Assembly (NCBI GenBank): GCA_035308965.1
Contig: DATGFN010000011.1
Coordinates: forward strand, 151,863 to 215,862
Direction: 5' to 3'
Length of the DNA stretch: 64,000 nt
DNA from: DASYXZ01 sp035308965
GTDB taxonomy: Bacteria; Acidobacteriota; Terriglobia; UBA7540
Positions 7,858-16,271 of the stretch are shown here, piece after piece. The position numbers and the translations under genes were made by a program. The notes beneath the pieces are model-generated. The model saw only the letters and a list, made by a program, of their open reading frames with translations, had not been told where the DNA came from and did no database searches. Positions within the stretch are counted from its first letter, which is position 1; every line of letters begins with the position of its first letter.

Positions 7858-9667
7858 TCGAGGTCTTTTCCCCAATCAATTCGTTTTCGGAGGGCTTCCC
7901 AATTTCACCCGGCTCCGTTGCGACGCTTTCGGATGGGTGAGATTGATCCGGCGGCTTTGTCGCATTGCTATCCAACGATTCGCTATCCTCCGGACACTTT
8001 CGTTTGACGCTGCGGCCGGTGAGCCATGCCGTCTCCATCGGATAAACGTCAGGGTCAAAGATCACCGAATAAAAGTGCCATACCAATATAGCCAGCCCGG
8101 CCAGCACCGCCTCGTAGAAATGCACGGCGGTGGCCAGGTCGGAAAAACTCTTGGGCAGCCATCTGAGAGTAAACCTGTTGGCCCACAGCATCAAGCCCGT
8201 TAAGATCATCACTACCGCGCCCCACACCACCGCCCAGTATTCCGCCTTTTCCACGTACCCATGGGGGGAAAGGTGTGGCCGCTTGCCCCGCAGGCCGACA
8301 TTGTAAGCGAAATTCATCCAGGCTTCGCGCCCATCGCTGACGCGGGGCCACAGCTCCTTCCAATGTTGCCGCAATTTGCCGCTGACCAGGAGCGAGATGA
8401 AATGCATCCCTGCAACCACCATAAACAATACAGCGGCGATTCGGTGGATGGTTCCGCGCACCGGCCAATTTGTTTCCCAGGCCAGCAGTGGGCGAGCCCA
8501 CCAGCCCTCGGGATATTTCAGGGCGAATCCAGTCCAGGCAAGCACGGCAAAGGACAGCACCAGGAGGATATGCTCCAAGCGCTCGAACTTGAACATCCGG
8601 AATTCGCCGGGCATTGCGTCATCGGAGGCATTGCCGTCTGGGTCGCCGAGCGCCTCCTGGCGGCGCGATGAATGGTGCAGATTCAACTTCCGAAGCCAGT
8701 CGCCGAAATTATGCAGGAACATTAACCCTACAACGAGAGGAATGGTAACCAGATAAAATGAGCGCGCCCACCCGACCACCTTGGGCTCCTCGCCGCCGGG
8801 GGACTCATGAATGGGCCCCAGCGCGAAGCGTGCTCCCGCGCCCAGATGGCATTTCCCGCAAGTGGCGGGCAGGTTTTTCGAGTTGATGGTCGAGCGCGAA
8901 TCCGAAGATGGAAAGATGTTGTGCACGCCATGGCAACTGGCGCAGTTGGCCACCGTTTCGTCGCCGGACTTCAAAGCCATGCCGTGGTAGGACGCCTGAA
9001 AGCTCAGCACCCTGTCAGGCGGCAGGCCGAAACGGCGGGACAATCGCACGTTGGCGTGGCATTGCGCGCAGGTTCCCGGAATGTTGCGCGGAGAAACGGA
9101 AGAGGCGGCGTTCTGGGGCTTCAGGATGGCATGCTCACCGTGGCAGGTCGTGCACACAGGAGCGTCCACCACTCCGTGAGCCACGGCTTGGCCGTGCACG
9201 CTGGATTTATATTCGGTGGCAATGTCGGCATGACACATTCCACAAGTATCCGGCACGGCTCTTCGGAATTCCGCCGATGTCGCCCGGACCAACTCATGGG
9301 CAGTGCCGTGGCAGGCTTCACAATCAGGCGCCGCGGCGTTGCCCGCCTTAGCGGCCTGTGCGTGCACGCCCTGGCCAAAATCGCGCGCCACGCGTTCGTG
9401 GCAAGTTGCGCAGGCGGGTTTGGGAATATCGGAGGGATGGGGGTACTCCTCATGCTTCACGTGGCAGGTCGCGCAGGGAACCGGCGCGTGAGCCGAATTC
9501 TTGAGTTTTTCCCCTACGTTGTGGCAGGAGGCGCAGGCAGGCTCGCCTGGCTCCTGCGCACCGAGGGGCCAGGCGCAAAGCAACGCGGCGATGCAAGCCG
9601 ATATGGCGATATATCTTGCGCGCATCATAATGCTGCCCGGACGAAGGCCCATCCGGGCGATATTCAT
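7838..9667 (-). CDS. CbcL-like nonaheme cytochrome c fused to a cytochrome b domain
   Basis: 609 residues. A signal segment (ISACIAALLCAWPLGAQ) precedes a periplasmic domain with nine CxxCH sites (CASCH, CATCH twice, CEACH, CGMCH, CTTCH, CAQCH, CASCH, CGKCH). A hydrophobic region then carries helices at about 300-320, 365-385, 405-430, 470-492 and 505-530, with histidines in LEHILLV, HRIAAVLFMVVAGMHF and HFYEAVLAGLAILVWHFY suited to b-haem ligation. This layout matches CbcL of Geobacter, an inner-membrane menaquinol oxidase used to reduce extracellular acceptors of low potential. The hydrophilic C-terminal tail (about 555-609) is poorly conserved in type. The start is uncertain: ATG 9667, or the twin ATGs at 9628/9625 right before the signal peptide. 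It lies 127 bp after the small cytochrome gene. Confidence 0.88.
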   Translation of the reverse strand: MNIARMGLRPGSIMMRARYIAISACIAALLCAWPLGAQEPGEPACASCHNVGEKLKNSAHAPVPCATCHVKHEEYPHPSDIPKPACATCHERVARDFGQGVHAQAAKAGNAAAPDCEACHGTAHELVRATSAEFRRAVPDTCGMCHADIATEYKSSVHGQAVAHGVVDAPVCTTCHGEHAILKPQNAASSVSPRNIPGTCAQCHANVRLSRRFGLPPDRVLSFQASYHGMALKSGDETVANCASCHGVHNIFPSSDSRSTINSKNLPATCGKCHLGAGARFALGPIHESPGGEEPKVVGWARSFYLVTIPLVVGLMFLHNFGDWLRKLNLHHSSRRQEALGDPDGNASDDAMPGEFRMFKFERLEHILLVLSFAVLAWTGFALKYPEGWWARPLLAWETNWPVRGTIHRIAAVLFMVVAGMHFISLLVSGKLRQHWKELWPRVSDGREAWMNFAYNVGLRGKRPHLSPHGYVEKAEYWAVVWGAVVMILTGLMLWANRFTLRWLPKSFSDLATAVHFYEAVLAGLAILVWHFYSVIFDPDVYPMETAWLTGRSVKRKCPEDSESLDSNATKPPDQSHPSESVATEPGEIGKPSENELIGEKTSNESSGN

Positions 9668-9794
9668 TCGATCGATGACCTGTTAAATGAGGATGGGCCA
9701 CCGTCCACCAAATTTGAATCACGAGTCAACCGTCCGGGAGAAGCCAGCGCATGCCATCTTTGGGCAAGCTGCGCCGAAATCTGCACTCCCGCCG

Positions 9795-10022
9795 TTACTT
9801 CTTCTCGGTCGCTTTCTCCTCGCAGCCCTTGAGGGAGTGATCGTTCTTGGCGTAGCACTTCCCAATGTCGTTAAGGTCTTTCGGTGACTTCTTAATGTCA
9901 ACATGACAGTAGGTGCAGCCTTTCTTCTCTGTCTTGGAATATTCGGCCTTCCCGAATGCGAGGGTTGCGCAAAGCGTCAAGCCTCCCACCAGCAAAGCAA
10001 ATATGACCTTGAGTGTTTTCAT
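9795..10022 (-). CDS. Small periplasmic monoheme cytochrome c
   Basis: 75 residues from the ATG at 10022, which has a perfect AAGGAGA site; a longer TTG-initiated frame reaching 10094 is not needed. There is a clear signal peptide (MKTLKVIFALLVGGLTLCATLAFG) and a single haem site CTYCH, followed by DIKKSPKDLNDIGKCYAKN. The residue giving the sixth haem ligand is not obvious. It is a small electron shuttle encoded first in the unit small cytochrome - CbcL-like - NapC-like. A 411-bp gap with a GTGA-N6-TCAC palindrome precedes it. Confidence 0.85.
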   Translation of the reverse strand: MKTLKVIFALLVGGLTLCATLAFGKAEYSKTEKKGCTYCHVDIKKSPKDLNDIGKCYAKNDHSLKGCEEKATEKK

Positions 10023-10433
10023 TTCTTTTCTCCTTCGAATTATGGAATCGTCCGCCAAATCTATTTTTCCCGCGTGCTCCTTGCTCGATTCCAATTCCCC
10101 TCTCAGCTATGTTGACTGGTGTTGACGGACTTTCTCAGTGACGGGCGTCACTTAACCACGATTGAGGAGGTATGAAGGTTGAGTTCGGAACGGGAGAGCA
10201 TAGTTATTCCGTCATGCTCGACAGGCTTTGGAGGAATCTTTTCTGCGAGTCGGCCCGGAGGATTGATCTAAAAATTCGCTCGAGAATTTGGATGGCTGAA
10301 GAGATCCTGCGGCGCATGGTTCGGAGGTGGCTTTCCAGTCGCAGTTACCGCGGCTTCAACCGAAGCGCGAGAATTTAAATCGATTTCGGTTCACGATGTT
10401 TGGGCTCATGTGCAAGGCCGGCCGCACGATGGC
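10023..10433. other. 411-bp intergenic region inside the cytochrome cluster
   Basis: It separates the nonaheme gene from the small monoheme cytochrome gene on the minus strand, and is the only large gap in the cluster. It contains the palindrome at 10138-10151 (annotated separately) and probably a second promoter. A plus-strand frame at 10172-10378 begins next to GAGGAGGT but the spacing is only 1 nt and the product looks random, so it is not called. Confidence 0.5.
10138..10151. promoter_or_regulatory. CRP/FNR-family operator-like palindrome
   Basis: GTGACGGGCGTCAC fits GTGA-N6-TCAC. It lies about 116-129 bp upstream of the small cytochrome start codon, a plausible activator position. The same half-sites recur twice in front of the decaheme gene at 17524-17560. 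Confidence 0.55.
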
Positions 10434-11684
10434 CTATGGCCGGGGTTTAGACTCCATCTCGCGAATTTTCAAGGCCAGCCCTGCAATGGCCATAACGATG
10501 AATATCAGGGATAAGCCCAGGCCTTTACGACGTAGATTGCTTTCATGCAAAGCGGCCGTCCCGGCTTCGTAGGCTTTGGCGGAGGATTTAAGCCCGGGAT
10601 CGGTCAATTTACCAACTTCCGCAGGGTCGAGTGTGTGGACGGCCACCCGGGCTTTGACGATGGCTTCATTGGATTGGCTCAACTCGAGTCGGGCACTCGA
10701 GACTTCCATTCCGGTGCGTTCGGCAGTTGCAAGAATGTTTTCCGCTTGTTGCTGCGATTGATTAAGCTTGGCCAGATCTTCAGAAATCTTTTGGGCCGCA
10801 GCGTAGCCCGCGTCGCCTTCCACGTGACAGGTGATACAGACGGACTTCGATCCGACGCCCACCCACTCATCGCTCGGTTTCAAGATTTCATGATTCGAAT
10901 GGCATTGGACGCAGCCGGGAAGTCCCATTTCTTCGAAGGCGGCGCCGTGCGGACTCTTTTGGAACAATTGCGCAAAAAAGACGTGACAGGTTCCGCAGAC
11001 ATTCGCGACCGAGGTGAGCCCTGGGGGCGTGGCCCCATGATTTCCGTGGCAGGTGGTGCAGGTCGGAGCCGAAGTGTCCCCGTCGGTAAGAATTGTTGCG
11101 TGCACGCTTTTCTGGTAGTGGGCCGCCTGATCGGTGGGGATTTTATACTCCGCCATCGAATGAGAATCGGAATGGCAGCGGGCACAAGTATCGGCAACGT
11201 TGGTGGGATAGACGGGTGCGCGCGAGTCCGAGACGGCAAGAATATTGTGGACACCATGACAATCCACGCAGGCCGCCACCTTCGTGTCGCCCTTCTTGAG
11301 CCGTTGGCCGTGCACGCTGGTTGCGTATTGACTCAACTGGTCGGTGCGCAGTTTGGGGTTATAGCGCCGCATATAGCTGCCGTCTGAATGGCATTTTCCG
11401 CAAAACTCAGGCACCTTCGCCTTGGCGGGCGCGCCGCGAAATCCTTTGGCGGGACTCATGGCATCCATTGAATCGTCTTCCGGATTTCCGCCGTGGCAGT
11501 CCGAACATATTAGGCCGGCCTGATGGTGCACGTCGGACCCAAAGTCTTTGGCCGGCCGTCCCAGCGCCCCGTCGAGGGTGGAATGACAACTGACGCAGGA
11601 ATCCTTTGTCTCCGTCCAGCCGGGAGAGGCCAACGCCAGAAAAAGCACCACCGAGCTGCCGAGAACTTTCTTGATCCGTCCCAT
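10434..11684 (-). CDS. Membrane-anchored nonaheme cytochrome c
   Basis: 416 residues from the ATG at 11684; a GTG 24 nt upstream (11708) is an alternative. The signal peptide is GRIKKVLGSSVVLFLALASPGW. Nine CxxCH sites follow (CVSCH, CSDCH, CGKCH, CVDCH, CARCH, CTTCH, CGTCH, CVQCH, CITCH), many in the CHGxHxI context of cytochrome c3/c7-like modules. After the haem domain comes a charged, probably helical segment (about 290-385) and a single C-terminal transmembrane helix (GLGLSLIFIVMAIAGLAL), so the haems face the periplasm on a C-terminal anchor. It sits 28 bp after the cytochrome b gene and probably replaces cytochrome c1/f as the acceptor of the Rieske/cytochrome b complex; that role is inferred from gene order. 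Confidence 0.87.
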   Translation of the reverse strand: MGRIKKVLGSSVVLFLALASPGWTETKDSCVSCHSTLDGALGRPAKDFGSDVHHQAGLICSDCHGGNPEDDSMDAMSPAKGFRGAPAKAKVPEFCGKCHSDGSYMRRYNPKLRTDQLSQYATSVHGQRLKKGDTKVAACVDCHGVHNILAVSDSRAPVYPTNVADTCARCHSDSHSMAEYKIPTDQAAHYQKSVHATILTDGDTSAPTCTTCHGNHGATPPGLTSVANVCGTCHVFFAQLFQKSPHGAAFEEMGLPGCVQCHSNHEILKPSDEWVGVGSKSVCITCHVEGDAGYAAAQKISEDLAKLNQSQQQAENILATAERTGMEVSSARLELSQSNEAIVKARVAVHTLDPAEVGKLTDPGLKSSAKAYEAGTAALHESNLRRKGLGLSLIFIVMAIAGLALKIREMESKPRP

Positions 11685-11712
11685 AGTTTTACGACTCAGA
11701 GCCGCCACTCAA

Positions 11713-12798
11713 TTACTTGAATACCAGGGCGGACATCAGGACGATGTAGCCGAGCGCGAAAACGCCCAGCCCGGTAAAAATGCGCGTGACGCGGCTAAAA
11801 CCGACTTGGCGGTCGATGAACGGCACGGCCACCCAAACCATTCCAGCCAGTGAGAAGCCCAGGATTCCGGCGAACTCGCCGTCCAAGAACAATACTTTGG
11901 AGGGCAGCAGCTTGAGGGTTTGGAACATAAATAGGAAATACCATTCCGGGCGAATTCCAGCGGGAGCGGGGGCAAAGGGATCCGCCTTGGTGCCTAATTC
12001 CCAAGGGAAAATGGCGGCCAGGGCGCCCAGCGCGCCGAGCGCCGCGTACCAACCGATCATGTCGCGAAGGAGAAAATTGGGGAAGAAAGGCATGATCGTC
12101 GACTTTTCCCGCCCTTCTGCAATGCGCGCCTCGATGCTCGGTGGAACACTCATGCCCAGCCGCTGCACGAGCAAAAGATGGGCCGCGAGCATTATGGTGG
12201 CGAGGCCCGGCAACACGGCGACGTGGAATCCGAAAAAGCGCGTCAGCGTGGCGCCGGTCACCTCGTCGCCGCCTCTAAGGAACATGAGCAACCACTTTCC
12301 GACTCCGGGGATTGAGCCCCCCATCTGAGTTCCCACCTTGGTGGCGAAATATGCCAGCGTGTTCCAGGGGAGCAAATAGCCGGTAAAACCGAAGCCCAAC
12401 ACAATGAAGAAGAGGAACATCCCGGTGACCCACGTCAATTCGCGCGGCTTCCGGTAAGCCTTGAGGAAATAGACGCTGAACATGTGCACGGAGGCGGTGA
12501 AGATCATCAGGTTGGCCGACCAACTGTGCACCGACCGGATCAGCCAGCCAAATCGGACTTGGGTCATGACGTACTGCACGCTTTCAAATGCGTCATTGGG
12601 CGTCGGCCGGTAATAAAGGAGCAGGAGAATTCCAGTGAGGACCTGAATCACAAACAAGAAAAGGGTCATGCCGCCGAAGTAGTACCAAATGGTGTGGCGG
12701 TGCAGCGGGATTGTCTTATGGCGCAGAAACTCCTGAAGGGCCGCCGCTCCAAAGCGGTCATCGAGCCATTGGGTTAGGCCAGCAAGAAGGCCGGGCAT
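11713..12798 (-). CDS. Cytochrome b subunit of a bc-type complex (b6-type spacing, b6/subunit IV fusion)
   Basis: 361 residues. The core subunit of a quinol:cytochrome c oxidoreductase. The b-haem ligands are His91/His105 (13 residues between) and His192/His207 (14 between). The 14-residue spacing in the second pair is that of cytochrome b6 rather than mitochondrial-type b. The PEWYF quinol-site motif is at 284-288 and the protein continues into the subunit IV part with three further helices. Both halves are in one chain. The gene follows the Rieske gene after 2 nt, the usual order. No cytochrome c1 or f gene is present; multihaem cytochromes flank it instead. Confidence 0.95.
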   Translation of the reverse strand: MPGLLAGLTQWLDDRFGAAALQEFLRHKTIPLHRHTIWYYFGGMTLFLFVIQVLTGILLLLYYRPTPNDAFESVQYVMTQVRFGWLIRSVHSWSANLMIFTASVHMFSVYFLKAYRKPRELTWVTGMFLFFIVLGFGFTGYLLPWNTLAYFATKVGTQMGGSIPGVGKWLLMFLRGGDEVTGATLTRFFGFHVAVLPGLATIMLAAHLLLVQRLGMSVPPSIEARIAEGREKSTIMPFFPNFLLRDMIGWYAALGALGALAAIFPWELGTKADPFAPAPAGIRPEWYFLFMFQTLKLLPSKVLFLDGEFAGILGFSLAGMVWVAVPFIDRQVGFSRVTRIFTGLGVFALGYIVLMSALVFK

Positions 12799-12800
12799 GA

Positions 12801-13325
12801 TTACGCTTTTCGGGCGGCAATAATGTCCTCGCCCTGAACGTGGACATCAAAGACTTCAAGTGGTCGGGGCGGCGGGCCGCTGATGTTGCGGCCTTCCGCA
12901 TCGTAAAGACCGTTGTGGCAAGCGCACCAGACCTGGTGCAGGTCTTCCCGATACTGGACCGTGCAGCTCAGGTGGGTACACACTGCCGAAATCGCCTTGT
13001 ATTCGTCGTTCGCGGTTCGAATCAAAAGAGCGGGCTTGGACCCAAACTGAAAAATCTTGGAGGAGTTGCGCTTCAACTCATTCACCTTCGCTGCCACCAC
13101 GGACCGGCTGGTGGATTCGGGCACCGACGGCGGAATGATGTAGCGGAAGGCAGGGTAGAGAAATGACGCCAAAGATGCCAGCACGCCTCCGCCCAGCAGA
13201 AAATTGACCCAGCGGCGCGCCACTGGGGGCCCCGAGGCCCGCGCGTCAGTAGAGTTCTTCATATTAGGCATCCGCCAGAAGAGAAAATCCGGCGAGTGGC
13301 TTTCGGCATCTCGCCCTATGGACAT
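12801..13325 (-). CDS. Rieske 2Fe-2S protein of the cytochrome b complex
   Basis: 174 residues. A short N-terminal region is followed by a Tat-like RRW and a transmembrane anchor (VNFLLGGGVLASLASFLYPAF). The C-terminal Rieske domain has box 1 CTHLSC (Cys116, His118, Cys121) and box 2 CACHNG (Cys134, Cys136, His137), the full ligand and disulfide set. Downstream GPPPRPLEVF is the usual proline loop. The start may be the ATG at 13325 or an internal ATG at 13262; neither has a clear Shine-Dalgarno. It delivers electrons from quinol to the c-type haems of the cluster. Confidence 0.94.
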   Translation of the reverse strand: MSIGRDAESHSPDFLFWRMPNMKNSTDARASGPPVARRWVNFLLGGGVLASLASFLYPAFRYIIPPSVPESTSRSVVAAKVNELKRNSSKIFQFGSKPALLIRTANDEYKAISAVCTHLSCTVQYREDLHQVWCACHNGLYDAEGRNISGPPPRPLEVFDVHVQGEDIIAARKA

Positions 13326-13411
13326 GCTCCGGCCACACGCCGATCTAATGAACCGTGTCTAGAGACGTCCCCGGCCCTGAATCCGGCGTTGGCTTAAATT
13401 ATCCGGGCTGC

Positions 13412-13780
13412 CTATTTCTTTTTGCCCAGCTCGCGGAGGAAGGCGACAACCTGATCGATCTTCTCCTTGTCCAGTTGCTTCTCATACCCCGACATGGGCG
13501 GTTTTCCCTTGGCGATGATGCCCGCAAGGTCGGCGTCGGTTTGTTTTTGGACTTCGGCTGAGCGCAGGTCTTTAATCTTCATCTTCTTGCCCATGGTGGT
13601 GTCACCACTGCCGTCCGGCCCATGGCACATAGCGCACTTTGCCTTAAAGGTGGCCGCTCCCTCGTCGGCCGCTGGCTGGCCGGCCAGGGAAAGTGATGAC
13701 AGCAGAAATAATCCGGCAACCACCAAGGCAAGGGACCACCCAATCATCTTCAAGGTGCCTTCTACATAGGAACGTTTCAT
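13412..13780 (-). CDS. Class I monoheme cytochrome c
   Basis: 122 residues. It has an N-terminal signal or anchor (MIGWSLALVVAGLFLLSSLSLAG), a CAMCH haem site in the normal FKAKCAMCHGPDGSGDT context, and PPMSGY, whose Met is the likely sixth ligand. The C-terminal helix is DKEKIDQVVAFLRELG, typical of small cytochrome c (cbb3-CcoP or c6-like) domains. The ATG has a strong AGGAGG 9 nt upstream. It lies between the outer-membrane barrel and Rieske genes and is a natural soluble carrier between the inner-membrane complexes and the MtrA-like protein. Confidence 0.93.
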   Translation of the reverse strand: MKRSYVEGTLKMIGWSLALVVAGLFLLSSLSLAGQPAADEGAATFKAKCAMCHGPDGSGDTTMGKKMKIKDLRSAEVQKQTDADLAGIIAKGKPPMSGYEKQLDKEKIDQVVAFLRELGKKK

Positions 13781-13847
13781 CGGTTACATCCTCCTGGTCT
13801 GAGTTGATGTTTTATGCTTGCGAACGAGCTGCCCATGATTCCCAAAT

Positions 13848-16190
13848 TTAGAATGAATAAACGAGCGACAGATTTACAAGATTTCCCCGGAAACTGCGCG
13901 GGCCCGTGGGGTCGGTTGGTGAATCCATTTCGTTATAGTCGTAATATCCCCAGCCCGTCCTCCACGTCACGCCCTTGGCCAAGGCCAGGTCCACCGCGGC
14001 AAAAGGGCGATTGTATTTGTAATCCAGCGGGCCCGTCGGCGAGTTGGGGTTCAGGATCAGGGTGTTGCCAGTGACGTCGTCGATGGAATATCCAGCCTTG
14101 AGCGTCACTCTCTTGGCCGGTTTCACCATGAAGTCGAAATACCCGTAATTCATTTTGTTGTTGTAAATCGAGAGGCCCTGCAACGTCACCGGCGAACCGA
14201 TAATGGTGCAGGCCACGACCCCCGGCGGCGGTATGGCGGATCCGATGCTGAAACAGATGTTGGTCTGGGAGAAAACGCCCGTGTAGTTGTATCCCGAGTC
14301 CAGGGACCAGCGCTCTGTTGGGGCAACGTTAAAATACACTCCATAGTTCCGAGTGTGCTCCAAGTGATCGATCTGATAAACGTTGTTTCGAGCCTCGTAC
14401 ACATTGACCGTGGTGCCCATATTCAGCCAATGCTCGGGTTTGTAGTCGCCGCGGAATTTATAATGCTGAAGTTGGCGCGGACTGACGCGCGTAAACGTAT
14501 TATCCGCGTACATCAACTCCTGGTCGTAGCTCAGGCGCAGCTTGTCAATGGGACGCGCCCAAAGGCCCACCAGAAGCGAGTTTTCGTTAATGGTAGTGGA
14601 AAAGGCGTCGCTGGAACCGCCGAATATCGTGCACGAACCGTCTGGATTAAGCGGCTGGCCCTTGCAGGGGCCGGTTGCTACCAGCTTGGGATCGTAGGTA
14701 CTGGTTGTGATCGTGACAGTGCTCTGATCGATCACCCGGTGGCGATAGCGATGCCCGATCCTGCCGCCGAACCGCGAAGTGAAATCGTACTCCAATTGAA
14801 AAGTATTGGTCTTGGTGTCCTGCCCGAGGAACAGGCTGGAGATCGACGTGCCCGAGTCGGCTTCCGACGAAGAGGAGTGGGGGGGGCAGGCCGCCGCGGT
14901 GTACGGCGCAGGGCAAGTGGCCGGATTGAATCCGGTCAGGGGCGCTGCCGCAGTCGCCCCGAAGAGCGCCCCTGTGGTCAGGTCATTCTGCCCCGGAATA
15001 CGGAAATAGGCGAAACGGAATTCGTCCACCAAGCGGAATTTGGGAGTAATGGTGAAGGTCACGTCGTAGTCCGCGGAGACCGCGGTGCGATTAACCGCCA
15101 CCGGTCCGTTGGTGGTAAGCTGCCGCGCCAGAGTACGCGACTCGAACCCTTGAAGAAGTTCGTTGAAGTCAGCGATGGTCGCGCCCGAAGAGCTGTAATT
15201 GACACGCCCTGCCATATCGACATTCTTGAAATAATTGGACTGAAAGCTCAATTGTTCCGTGGGAGAAGAAGTGCGCACCGGCCCCGTGCGGGAATAATAA
15301 GAGAAGTCACTGCACTTTGGGTTGACGGTGGGCGGGGTGGTCGAGGGGTTGGTGATGGGCGCGGCGCAAGGCGAATTGTTTGCCGTATCCCAGGATACCC
15401 CCATATCCACAAGCCGCCCGTTGGGGAGCTCATACATCAGGTTGTTATCGGTCCAAGTAGTGTCGCCCTTATAATAATTCAGAAATTGGTCGTAGCTGAA
15501 ATTGGTCCGAGGCAGAACTTTGAAATCGATGCCCACCTGATAGGTGTTGGTCGTCGCTTTGAACTCCTGGAACAGCAAGGCTTCCGTGCCCACGTGATAG
15601 GTAGTGAGCGAAGGGCCCTCATTGGTGTTGCGGGAGTAACCGAGGCGGACTCGAATGTTCGACTGGGGGAGCAAAGTCAATTTGTAATCGCCCATGCGCC
15701 GGGTAAGCGCCATGGCGTGAGGAGAAGAGTCGATAATCACCGTAGGGTTCGAGGTGGTTGGGTTGAGCGGGTTTGCCAACAAATCGTAATTCCAAAGGTT
15801 GCGGTCGCGCCGGAAAGTTGCGGAGAAGTCATACCACTTGTCCTTGGAGATGCGCAGCATGCTGAAATTATTGGGATCACCGCCATAGCCGAAGTTCGGC
15901 AACGAAAGAGTGTCGAAAAGGGGCCCCTGATGGTCTTTCGATCTCATCTCCAGGGTCTGATTAAAAAGCCGGAATCCCTGGCCCAGGTTCACAAACGTAT
16001 CGTAGACATCGTTGTTGCCGGTAAAACTGGTTCCGCGCCACCCGACTTCAATGGACTGGTTCACGCGATAATCTCCCCAATCCTTTCCCTCCGGAGCCGG
16101 ATCGTCCTGGGCCATGGCGGGGCAGACAAAAAGGAACGCCGCCAACAGTCCGGCGATCAACATAAGAAAATGCGACGTCTTTATTTTCAT
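13848..16190 (-). CDS. MtrB/PioB-like outer-membrane beta-barrel porin of a porin-cytochrome conduit
   Basis: 780 residues with a signal peptide ending at about PAMAQ. The rest is made of alternating amphipathic strands with aromatic ends (for example YDFSATFRRDRNLWNY, RVRLGYSRNTNEG, FQLEYDFTSRFGGRIGHRYRH, VTLKAGYSIDD), ending in LVNLSLVYSF with the terminal Phe needed for outer-membrane assembly. Size and strand pattern match MtrB/PioB proteins, which form a sheath around a decaheme cytochrome; one is encoded 81 bp upstream. It lacks the N-terminal CxxC seen in Shewanella MtrB. The start ATG has GGGAG at good spacing. A 625-codon frame on the opposite strand is a shadow. Confidence 0.82.
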   Translation of the reverse strand: MKIKTSHFLMLIAGLLAAFLFVCPAMAQDDPAPEGKDWGDYRVNQSIEVGWRGTSFTGNNDVYDTFVNLGQGFRLFNQTLEMRSKDHQGPLFDTLSLPNFGYGGDPNNFSMLRISKDKWYDFSATFRRDRNLWNYDLLANPLNPTTSNPTVIIDSSPHAMALTRRMGDYKLTLLPQSNIRVRLGYSRNTNEGPSLTTYHVGTEALLFQEFKATTNTYQVGIDFKVLPRTNFSYDQFLNYYKGDTTWTDNNLMYELPNGRLVDMGVSWDTANNSPCAAPITNPSTTPPTVNPKCSDFSYYSRTGPVRTSSPTEQLSFQSNYFKNVDMAGRVNYSSSGATIADFNELLQGFESRTLARQLTTNGPVAVNRTAVSADYDVTFTITPKFRLVDEFRFAYFRIPGQNDLTTGALFGATAAAPLTGFNPATCPAPYTAAACPPHSSSSEADSGTSISSLFLGQDTKTNTFQLEYDFTSRFGGRIGHRYRHRVIDQSTVTITTSTYDPKLVATGPCKGQPLNPDGSCTIFGGSSDAFSTTINENSLLVGLWARPIDKLRLSYDQELMYADNTFTRVSPRQLQHYKFRGDYKPEHWLNMGTTVNVYEARNNVYQIDHLEHTRNYGVYFNVAPTERWSLDSGYNYTGVFSQTNICFSIGSAIPPPGVVACTIIGSPVTLQGLSIYNNKMNYGYFDFMVKPAKRVTLKAGYSIDDVTGNTLILNPNSPTGPLDYKYNRPFAAVDLALAKGVTWRTGWGYYDYNEMDSPTDPTGPRSFRGNLVNLSLVYSF

Positions 16191-16271
16191 AAGCCGCTCC
16201 CGGGGAACCCTATAATCACCGTTTCAATTTAAAACTCGTTCGCTTTTCGGCCCACCTACCATCTCCAAGGG

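Noticed and set aside
10172..10378. A 68-codon plus-strand frame next to a GAGGAGGT sequence
   Set aside because: The Shine-Dalgarno-like site is only 1 nt from the ATG and the product has no protein-like pattern; the region is better explained as the promoter gap of the cytochrome cluster.
14355..16232. A 625-codon open frame on the plus strand opposite the outer-membrane barrel gene
   Set aside because: The composition is Arg/Gly/Val-rich with no recognisable motif, there is no convincing start site, and the minus-strand frame has a signal peptide and barrel C terminus. It is a GC-driven shadow.
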